64,000 nt of DNA from Paraburkholderia aromaticivorans (GTDB lineage Bacteria; Pseudomonadota; Gammaproteobacteria; Burkholderiales; Burkholderiaceae), in contig NZ_CP051516.1 in the NCBI RefSeq assembly GCF_012689525.1, forward strand, positions 744,001-808,000, given 5' to 3'. A model generated the notes under the pieces. It had not been told where the DNA came from, searched no databases, and saw nothing but the letters and a program-made list of their open reading frames with translations. Position numbers and translations under genes: made by a program. This document shows, in pieces, positions 57,658 to 64,000 of the stretch. Within the stretch, counting starts at the first letter, position 1; each line of letters begins with the position of its first letter.

Positions 57658-58959
57658 ATGAAATCCAAAGACCGCACCTGGGCAGCGGGGGCGCCCATCA
57701 CGGCCGGCCTGAATGCACCGGTGATCGATGATAAGGCCTCCAACGGGATCTGGCTGCTAGCCGTCTTCGCAATCACGCTCGGGCTGACGTTTGCGCGGAT
57801 GCCGCAGCGCCTGACACAAGGCTTCCTTTGGGCGGAGGACGTGTCGATCTTTCTCAAGGGGGGCTATGAGGAGGGGTTCAGATCGATATTTGACCCGTAC
57901 GCAGGCTATCTTCACGCCGTTCCGCGCCTGATCGTCGCGGCGTATGCATCGGTGGGGTCGCCTGTCCATGCACCGCTGGTCCTGGCGTGGGTCTGCGCGA
58001 TCGTGCTGGCCGGCGCTGCGACTCTGCTGTTCTCTGCTGTGTATCGCCATGTCGGCCGCGTTGCGGCCATGTGCTTCGCGCTTGCGCTGATTGTCGTCCC
58101 TCAGGATGGCGAAATATGGCTAACCGTCACCAATCTCCAATGGATCCTCGGGCCGTTGCTTCTCGTTCTGCTCTGGCGAGAATTCGTGGCCGAACAGGTT
58201 TTCCCAGCGCGAGTGTTTTATCTCGACGCGGTGCTAATCGTCCTGCTCGCTCTGACTGGCCCGTTTGGTCTTGTGTTTAGTGCGTTCGTCATTGGCGCTG
58301 CGTTTATCAAGGGGCGGCACGAGTGGACACGCCGCACATGGGGCCTGTTTGTCGCATACGGTTTGGCACTTACGGCCCAAATGGCGTGCTTACTGCATGC
58401 GAGCTCGCAAGGCGGCCTGGTCAAATTCAATCCGGCCGATTTCCATTGGATCAATGCTTTCCTTCGATATTTTGTTCTCGATTTTATAAGTCCAGCTTCG
58501 TTGAACGATCAATGGAGTGGTGGCATGCATATTTGCGCGTCGCTTATCGCTATCGCCTGTTGTGGTTTCGCGTTGTACAGGACGCCCGGGAATTATCGCC
58601 TTGCGTGCATCGCACTTCTGTTTTGCGCTGTCCTGTTCTGGGCACTTGGCATCGCCCGATTTGGGCGCACAGACCTGCCCATGCGATGGTCGATGGGCGG
58701 ATCGAGATATCTCTACGTGCCGTTCGTATTCTGCTTCTGGACATTTGTCATCGGCCTTTCAAAGGCGAATGGCGCTGGTGCCAAGTTGGCAGCCGTTGCA
58801 CCCCTGCTGCTGGTTTGCATTTCCAGCGCAACGGGTTTTGCGAGCGGGAAATGGCCCGCGACGAATATTACGTCGCTAGTGACCGGTGATGCCGTTTCGT
58901 ACCGGTTATCGCCGCCGCCTAGCGATTTATTCGGGACGACCATCAATACCGTGCGGTAA
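57658..58959 (+). CDS. polytopic membrane protein with WAED motif, paralogue of 60324-61583
   Basis: A 433-residue protein with about 10-11 hydrophobic segments. Just after the first one, QGFLWAEDVSIFLKGG precedes DPYAGYLHAVPRL; WLTVTNLQWILGPLL follows further on. All three blocks recur in 60324-61583. The acidic pair in the first outer loop, the long multi-pass body and the setting in a polysaccharide locus resemble GT-C type glycosyltransferases that use lipid-linked donors, but I do not recognise a named family. The ATG has only a weak ribosome site (gataaaaaa). Confidence 0.75.
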   Translation: MKSKDRTWAAGAPITAGLNAPVIDDKASNGIWLLAVFAITLGLTFARMPQRLTQGFLWAEDVSIFLKGGYEEGFRSIFDPYAGYLHAVPRLIVAAYASVGSPVHAPLVLAWVCAIVLAGAATLLFSAVYRHVGRVAAMCFALALIVVPQDGEIWLTVTNLQWILGPLLLVLLWREFVAEQVFPARVFYLDAVLIVLLALTGPFGLVFSAFVIGAAFIKGRHEWTRRTWGLFVAYGLALTAQMACLLHASSQGGLVKFNPADFHWINAFLRYFVLDFISPASLNDQWSGGMHICASLIAIACCGFALYRTPGNYRLACIALLFCAVLFWALGIARFGRTDLPMRWSMGGSRYLYVPFVFCFWTFVIGLSKANGAGAKLAAVAPLLLVCISSATGFASGKWPATNITSLVTGDAVSYRLSPPPSDLFGTTINTVR

Positions 58960-59157
58960 GGCCCCTTATGCCGTCGCATGGCATCGGAAAATCGACCTGT
59001 AGTCGCGGGAGATCGCGCTGCATGAAAGTCGCGCTCCATCAATTGATGTCATGCATTGGGGAGATTCCGCTCCCGCCGAATCGTGGGAAGGGAAAAATCC
59101 CGGAAAAATCACTGGTAAAATCGATGTCTCAGAAATATGCGGCGGGAGAGGCGATTC

Positions 59158-60315
59158 ATGGTGGATTCGGTAAACGCGGGCAAGGACCGAGCGCCGTCGC
59201 TGGACATGCTGCGCGGCTATGCGGCCTTGATCGTCGTTTTCGCGCATACCACGGTGGCTGGGCTTTACAAGGTCGAGCCGCTGTGGGGATGGCTGAAATG
59301 GACTCCCCTGCGTGTTTTGTGGGCCGGCCACCAGGCAGTGATCGTGTTCTTCATGCTCAGCGGCTATGCGCTCGCGCATATGTACGGCGAACTGAGGTCG
59401 CGCCGTTACCTTACGTTTGCCGCGGCGCGGATCATCCGGCTTTATCCTCCATTCCTGGGGTCGCTCGCGGTCGCGGTCGGTCTGTACTGGCTCGTCGGAC
59501 GCGCGGGCTATGTCTGGGAGCGCGGCTGGATGTACACGGCGCATCCCGTACTCGATAAGCAGGTGATCTTCGATCATCTGAAAATGATTGGAAGCTATGA
59601 CACCGGCACGATCAATCCGCCTATGTGGTCGATTGTGCATGAGATGAGATGGTCACTGGCATTCCCAATCATTGCCTTTCTCGTCAACCGCTTTCGATTC
59701 AAGGCTGTCATCGCAGCAATAGTGAGTTCGACGCTCATTGGTATTGCGGCGCTGGCTGGATCGCCTACCCATATTCCCTGGCCGCTTCAGGATGCGCTTC
59801 TGACGACGCACTACGGTACGTTCTTTGTCATAGGCGCGTGGTTTTATTCCTGTCGTTTTCAGATTGTCGACAGGGTGACTGCGTTGCCGGCAAAGTCACG
59901 CGCCATGTGGTGGATCGCGGCATTGGTCCTGTTCTCCTACCCATTCGACAATCCGTGGAGCATCGGTGGACGCATTTTCGGCGACCTCGGGGTTTCAATC
60001 GGAGCATTCCTGCTGATGGCGCTGTCCTTCACCATCAAGGAAGGGCGCGTTTATTCGATTGGACACTGGTTGGGGAAAATCTCCTACAGCCTGTATCTCA
60101 ACCACTACGTGATACTGAGCGTGTCGCTGGTGATTCTGTATACCCGCTTCGGGCCGGTTCCTGTCTGGATCGCCACGATTTGTGGCGCACTGGTTCTCGC
60201 GTTTGTGATGAACAGGCTGGTCGAAGTGCCGTCGCAAAACTGGGCCCGAGCCTTGCGCCGCCGCTTGTCGCCAAAGGCGGCTGAGTGTTCGGCAAATAGT
60301 GCGAACCTTGTTTAG
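59158..60315 (+). CDS. acyltransferase-3 family membrane protein
   Basis: A 385-residue multi-pass O-acyltransferase (OafA/OatA type). SLDMLRGYAALIVVFAHTT holds the conserved Arg and His of the active site; FFMLSGYALAHMYGE, FAAARIIRLYPPF and SYSLYLNHYVIL match the family. It probably acetylates sugars of the glycan on the periplasmic face. No SGNH domain is attached. ATG 59158 is preceded by gggagag. It sits between the two WAED-motif membrane proteins. Confidence 0.88.
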   Translation: MVDSVNAGKDRAPSLDMLRGYAALIVVFAHTTVAGLYKVEPLWGWLKWTPLRVLWAGHQAVIVFFMLSGYALAHMYGELRSRRYLTFAAARIIRLYPPFLGSLAVAVGLYWLVGRAGYVWERGWMYTAHPVLDKQVIFDHLKMIGSYDTGTINPPMWSIVHEMRWSLAFPIIAFLVNRFRFKAVIAAIVSSTLIGIAALAGSPTHIPWPLQDALLTTHYGTFFVIGAWFYSCRFQIVDRVTALPAKSRAMWWIAALVLFSYPFDNPWSIGGRIFGDLGVSIGAFLLMALSFTIKEGRVYSIGHWLGKISYSLYLNHYVILSVSLVILYTRFGPVPVWIATICGALVLAFVMNRLVEVPSQNWARALRRRLSPKAAECSANSANLV

Positions 60316-60323
60316 CGATAACG

Positions 60324-61583
60324 ATGGCTGAGATTCAGATAGACCCCGTTTCTAGCATCGAGAATGCCCTGTCGCCACGCCGGTCTTTAGTCGACGGCGC
60401 TTTCGTCTTTGTCCTCGCTTTTGTCGTGCTATTTATCCGCATGCACGGTCGACTGACGCGCGGTTACCTGTGGGCAGAAGACGCACCCATTTTCATAAAA
60501 GAAGGATTCGAACTTGGCGCTCGGGCCATCATCACGCCTTATGCAGGATACCTGCATGCGGTGCCGCGCTTGCTGGTGTATGGCTATACGTGGTTCGGGA
60601 CAGTTATCTCAACGCCGCATGCGTTTGTCTGGCTAACCACGTCCGCCACCGTTGTTTCCTGCCTTTACCTGTATGTGATCGCCGCGCGCTATCTACCGCG
60701 CGCCAGCGCCTGGCTGATCGGTCTGTCGCCCGTTCTCATTCCTCACAATGGTGAGGCCTGGTTGACCGTCACGAATCTCCAATGGGTGCTCGCGCCCGTG
60801 CTGCTCGCGATGATTTGGGACAGCGCGCAGCGCACCGACACGAATCGGATCTTCGGCCGTTGTGTCGCCATCGGTCTCCTCTCGCTGACCGGCCCGTTTA
60901 GCATTCTGTTTTCGCCCGTTGCCGCGCTGGGCGTCGTGGCTCACCTGAAGCGGTCTGGAAAGCGCCTCTGCTCGTTGCCGCTACTGGTCGTCGTGGCCTG
61001 CGGCCTGATTCAACTGGTGACGCTACTGACAAGCCCGCCAAACCATCCGGCAGCCCACGCAGCAAGCGAGTATTTGCACTTCGGCTGGGTGGGAGCGTTT
61101 TTCCGCTATTTCGTGCTCGACTTCTTACTCGCCGACCGGTGGATCAATGGTTTGGGCAAGGGGATGTTTTATGTTTCATTCGCGCTGTTCGCCGCGGTTC
61201 TGGCGTGCGTGGCGACTTTGCCCGGCAAATGGCGCAACGTCTGCGTGATTGCGCTCGCGTTCGCCGTCGTGTTCTGGATGCTTGGAGTCGTGCGGAGTGA
61301 CGCGCCGCAGTTGCCCGTCCGGTGGTCGGGCGTGAGTGCGCGGTACACCTTCTTTCCGCTTATTCTGTGCATGTGGACGTTCGTCATCGCGGCCACCCAA
61401 AGCAGAATCGCGCTTGCGCGCTACGGCGCTACGCTGCTTTTATTGCTGATGCTGGTGAACAGCGCATTGCGATTCGCGGTCCCGTGGTATCCCTACGAGA
61501 TCGTATCGACGCAAGGTGGCGTTTTCCTTGTCCACGCGCCACCAGGTGATGTGTTCCGGGCAGAAGTCAAACCGGCGCGCTGA
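60324..61583 (+). CDS. polytopic membrane protein with WAED motif, paralogue of 57658-58959
   Basis: A 419-residue protein with about 10-11 membrane segments. It shares RLTRGYLWAEDAPIFIKEG, PYAGYLHAVPRLLV, EAWLTVTNLQWVLAPVLL, LTGPFSILFSPV and FRYFVLDFLL with its paralogue at 57658, plus a late R(W)S-G-S(A)RY motif. It starts 8 bases after the acyltransferase stop, so the two are probably co-translated. A lipid-linked glycosyltransferase or flippase role is possible; the function is unknown. Confidence 0.75.
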   Translation: MAEIQIDPVSSIENALSPRRSLVDGAFVFVLAFVVLFIRMHGRLTRGYLWAEDAPIFIKEGFELGARAIITPYAGYLHAVPRLLVYGYTWFGTVISTPHAFVWLTTSATVVSCLYLYVIAARYLPRASAWLIGLSPVLIPHNGEAWLTVTNLQWVLAPVLLAMIWDSAQRTDTNRIFGRCVAIGLLSLTGPFSILFSPVAALGVVAHLKRSGKRLCSLPLLVVVACGLIQLVTLLTSPPNHPAAHAASEYLHFGWVGAFFRYFVLDFLLADRWINGLGKGMFYVSFALFAAVLACVATLPGKWRNVCVIALAFAVVFWMLGVVRSDAPQLPVRWSGVSARYTFFPLILCMWTFVIAATQSRIALARYGATLLLLLMLVNSALRFAVPWYPYEIVSTQGGVFLVHAPPGDVFRAEVKPAR

Positions 61584-61622
61584 TCGTATGTGCTGATAGA
61601 TCGGCGACGTCACGCTGACCTT

Positions 61623-62048
61623 TCAGTGCTTGAAGCTCCACCTCTTGTGCCCCACGTAGCTCGTGAACACCGGTACAGCGACGCCGACGGCATGCGCAAG
61701 ATCCCGCGCATGCCAGGTCATGCCCATCCGCGGAAACACGTAGTACGCCAGCCCGACACTCACCGCCCAGGTTTGCACGACGGCAACGAGATTGACGAGC
61801 GTAAAGAAGAACACCGACCGCCCTGTCGATTGCGTGCTCTTCGTGAACACGAACAGCTTCGCCAGAATGAACGCCGTGATCATCCCGGTGATATACGCGA
61901 CGACAATGGCGGCCGAGTACGGCATCCACTTGTTATAGACAATCCGGCTGCCCCAATTGACCGCCGCGGCAAAGCCGCCGGTCAACAGGAACAGCAGAAA
62001 GCTCTTCGAGACGAAGGTACGCTTGGCGAGTGCATGAACCCGCGTCAT
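61623..62048 (-). CDS. GtrA-like small membrane protein
   Basis: A 141-residue protein with four hydrophobic helices (FLLFLLTGGFAAAVNW, AAIVVAYITGMITAFILAKLFVF, the SVFFFTLVNLVAVVQTW region, and VAVPVFTSYVGHK near the end). GtrA proteins move or present undecaprenyl-phosphate-linked sugars. The start at 62048 overlaps the oxidoreductase stop (ATGA). It is convergent with the membrane protein at 60324. Confidence 0.87.
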   Translation of the reverse strand: MTRVHALAKRTFVSKSFLLFLLTGGFAAAVNWGSRIVYNKWMPYSAAIVVAYITGMITAFILAKLFVFTKSTQSTGRSVFFFTLVNLVAVVQTWAVSVGLAYYVFPRMGMTWHARDLAHAVGVAVPVFTSYVGHKRWSFKH

Positions 62049-63328
62049 ATCATCCTCGCCATCTTGCGCGATAGCCCGATACTCTCCGAGATGCCACGGT
62101 CTTCGGGGTAGTAGTAAGACGTATCGGCGACGAGCAAGCCTTCCACCGGCAACTGAATCGGCGGCAGGCGGTCGAGATAACCCGGTTCGCAAATCGGTTG
62201 CGCGAAACGATACCGGCTCGCACGCACGTCGATGAAATCGTCCGGCTTGAGTGCCGGGTTGATTTTCATCAGATAGCGTTTCACTTTGTCGATGAACGCC
62301 GAATCCGGTTCCTGGTACTTCGGATGTTCGCCCGGAATATAGAACGGCACGTAGACGACGTGATGATCGAGCGGCCGCAGATTCGTATATTCGACGATGC
62401 CCGGAATATCCATCTCCGGATCGTTGGTGTTCAGCCAGAAGTTCTCGGTTACCGATTTCTTCAGCTTGGCGATAATGCACACCACGGCCACGTTCTTGAC
62501 GCTGCGGAATGCGTCGAGAATCTCGGTGGGCAAATCCGGCATCACGCGCGGCACATAGGGCAGCGGAATCGTGCTGATGACTTTGTCGAACGGCAGGAAC
62601 TCGCCACCGGCTTCGATACCCGTGACCTTGCCGTTCTCGATCACGACCTTCTGCGCGGGTGTGCCAAGACGAAACTCGCCGCCGTTGGCCTCGATATAAC
62701 GGCGCATACCTTCCAGCAACGTATCGGAACCGCCTTCGAGGTAGCCGAGCTTCTCGTGAAAGAGGTTATAGCGCGAGCGGCCGATACGGCGAATACGACT
62801 CCAGATCCAGGCGGCGGACAGGTTGTCCGCGTAGTCGTAGAACTTGTAGTCGAACAGACGCCGCCACAACACTTCCCACGCTTCCTCACCAATCCAGCGG
62901 CGAATCCAGCCCGTCGCTTCAACGTGATCGAGCGGCTTCCAGTCGTTGCGCTTGGTCGACAGAAACGCGTGCAAGCCATAGCGGAATTTGGCTTGCAGGC
63001 TGAGTCCCTTGAACTTCAGGAGCGCCATCGGGTTGCCCCACGGCTGCACGCGGCCTTGATAGAAGTAGCCCATCTTCGTTTCGCGCCACTGCATTTTTTC
63101 TTCGATGCCGAGCTCGCGCAGCACTTCGAAGAAAGCGTGATCGGAAATCGCGTGGAAATGATAGTAGCGCTCGATGGAGAGGCCGCCGAAGTCAAAGCAC
63201 GCGGCCATCCCGCCAACCCGGTCGTCCGCTTCGAAAATGACCGGTTTGCGCCCGTCCTTGACGAGCTGGTAGGCGGCGCCGAGACCCATCGGCCCGGCGC
63301 CGAGTACTGCAATGCGTTGTTCGCTCAT
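62045..63328 (-). CDS. FAD-dependent oxidoreductase of the amine oxidase/UGM-like group
   Basis: A 427-residue flavoprotein: dinucleotide-binding AVLGAGPMGLGAAYQL (about 6-21), FEADDRVGGMAACFDF (about 36-51) and the C-terminal GLLVADTSYYYPEDRGISESIGLSRKMA, where FAD contacts are expected. The fold matches protoporphyrinogen-oxidase/UDP-galactopyranose-mutase-like enzymes. In polysaccharide loci such genes travel with GtrA and an epimerase, as here. ATG 63328 gives the flavin motif at the right distance. Confidence 0.88.
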   Translation of the reverse strand: MSEQRIAVLGAGPMGLGAAYQLVKDGRKPVIFEADDRVGGMAACFDFGGLSIERYYHFHAISDHAFFEVLRELGIEEKMQWRETKMGYFYQGRVQPWGNPMALLKFKGLSLQAKFRYGLHAFLSTKRNDWKPLDHVEATGWIRRWIGEEAWEVLWRRLFDYKFYDYADNLSAAWIWSRIRRIGRSRYNLFHEKLGYLEGGSDTLLEGMRRYIEANGGEFRLGTPAQKVVIENGKVTGIEAGGEFLPFDKVISTIPLPYVPRVMPDLPTEILDAFRSVKNVAVVCIIAKLKKSVTENFWLNTNDPEMDIPGIVEYTNLRPLDHHVVYVPFYIPGEHPKYQEPDSAFIDKVKRYLMKINPALKPDDFIDVRASRYRFAQPICEPGYLDRLPPIQLPVEGLLVADTSYYYPEDRGISESIGLSRKMARMI

Positions 63329-63341
63329 AACGTGGCTCTGC

Positions 63342-64000
63342 TCAGAATTCCAGTGCGATGTGGCTATACGTCGGATCGTTGAAGGTCTCGTCCATGGCCT
63401 TTGCGAATGGCGTAGCACGGATCTTGAAGATGCCTTCCCAGTCGATCACTTCGAATTCGTCGCCGGCCGTCAACGCTTTGAGCTGGTCCGCGGTGAACGG
63501 CGGGTTCTTGTCGAAGATGGCATACACCTTCAGCAGCACATAGAAGAGACCATACGGAATTCGCACGATCGCGCACGGTGCGCGAGTGGCGCGCTTGATC
63601 TGACGGATGATGTCGATATAGTCCACGCGTTCGAGGCCGGTGATATTGAATGCCTGGCCCTTGATGCGCGACTCGATGCAACTGATGATCACATTGCAGA
63701 AGTCGCCGACGTAGAGCGGCTGACGCATGTATTTGCCGCTGCCGGGAATCGGGAACACCGGTACGCGATGCATGAAGCGCGACAGCCAGCCGAGGTGCTT
63801 GCGGTCGAACCAGCCGAACATCAGCGTAGGCCGCAACACCACGCATTCGATGCCCGAGGCGTGCACGATCTCTTCCTGCTCGCGTTTCGTGTCGGTATAG
63901 AAATCCTCGCCCACGGAATTCACCACCGAAGAACTGATGTGCACGGTGTACGGAATCTGGTTGCGCTTGATCACCTCGAGCACATTTCGCGTGGACGTGA
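63342..64000 (-). CDS. NAD-dependent epimerase/dehydratase (partial, N-terminus beyond window)
   Basis: The last about 219 residues of an extended SDR; the frame is open to the window end. HISSSVVNSVGEDFYTDTKREQEEIVHASG places the catalytic Ser and Tyr-x-x-x-Lys (YTDTK). VVLRPTLMFGWFDRKHLGWL and PLYVGDFCNVI are the substrate-side motifs. It stops 13 bases before the FAD oxidoreductase start, so the three minus-strand genes form one operon. Confidence 0.85.
   Translation of the reverse strand, partial: TSTRNVLEVIKRNQIPYTVHISSSVVNSVGEDFYTDTKREQEEIVHASGIECVVLRPTLMFGWFDRKHLGWLSRFMHRVPVFPIPGSGKYMRQPLYVGDFCNVIISCIESRIKGQAFNITGLERVDYIDIIRQIKRATRAPCAIVRIPYGLFYVLLKVYAIFDKNPPFTADQLKALTAGDEFEVIDWEGIFKIRATPFAKAMDETFNDPTYSHIALEF

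Noticed and set aside
55836..57857. 673-codon minus-strand open frame opposite wecB and the giant glycosyltransferase
   Set aside because: Spans two real genes and an intergenic repeat (reading as RKRKRKR); no domain logic.

Overview
The window is high-GC DNA from a beta-proteobacterium, most likely Burkholderiaceae (Paraburkholderia/Burkholderia-like). This rests on the protein sequences, on the gene order groES-groEL/thiD/rubredoxin/yqgE-ruvX-pyrR-pyrB-pyrC'-plsC/apaH, and on a CIRCE-controlled groESL operon. It holds about 46 credible genes plus several broken ones. No tRNA, rRNA or CRISPR array was seen.

Layout. 1-3.1 kb: end of a catabolic operon (FAA-hydrolase family protein and a translationally coupled AMP-forming acyl-CoA ligase). 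3.1-16.3 kb: a loose accessory region of single genes (OmpW, PhzF-like, P-loop kinase, YciI-like, alpha/beta hydrolase opposite an AraC regulator, DUF1254 protein) with long non-coding gaps. Within it, 10.1-13.3 kb is a scarred island: an unknown, possibly HEPN-like gene, abutted ends of an insertion element, a two-gene operon behind two perfect LexA-type boxes, a broken IS5-family transposase and the orphaned receiver domain of a CheV. 16.3-26.0 kb: a fatty-acid/acyl-CoA beta-oxidation cluster (ETF-ubiquinone oxidoreductase, FadB-like bifunctional enzyme, thiolase, two acyl-CoA dehydrogenases, an SDR). 26.1-27.4 kb: a porin gene beheaded by an insertion-element end that lies just upstream of the groESL promoter.

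27.4-39 kb is core genome: groESL, ThiD-like kinase, rubredoxin, a possible FimL/ChpA-N-like scaffold, yqgE, ruvX, pyrR, pyrB, a non-catalytic dihydroorotase homologue, an acylglycerophosphate acyltransferase and apaH. 39.2-64 kb is a surface-polysaccharide (O-antigen) locus. It has a GDP/dTDP-hexulose reductase-like SDR, rmlBACD for dTDP-L-rhamnose, a rhamnosyltransferase-like GT2, large multi-domain glycosyltransferases, a Wzm/Wzt-type ABC exporter with a carbohydrate-binding Wzt tail, UDP-GlcNAc 2-epimerase, and two related polytopic membrane proteins flanking an acyltransferase-3. On the opposite strand follow a GtrA-like protein, an FAD-dependent oxidoreductase and an epimerase cut by the window end. 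Together they supply dTDP-rhamnose and UDP-ManNAc, assemble and acylate the glycan, and export it by the ABC route.

The most interesting signals are the uncharacterised operon with tandem LexA boxes, the head-to-tail insertion-element ends beside it with a matching end at groESL, the paired WAED-motif membrane proteins, the pseudo-enzyme PyrC', and a pair of small paralogous proteins of unknown function at 3.2 and 16.0 kb.
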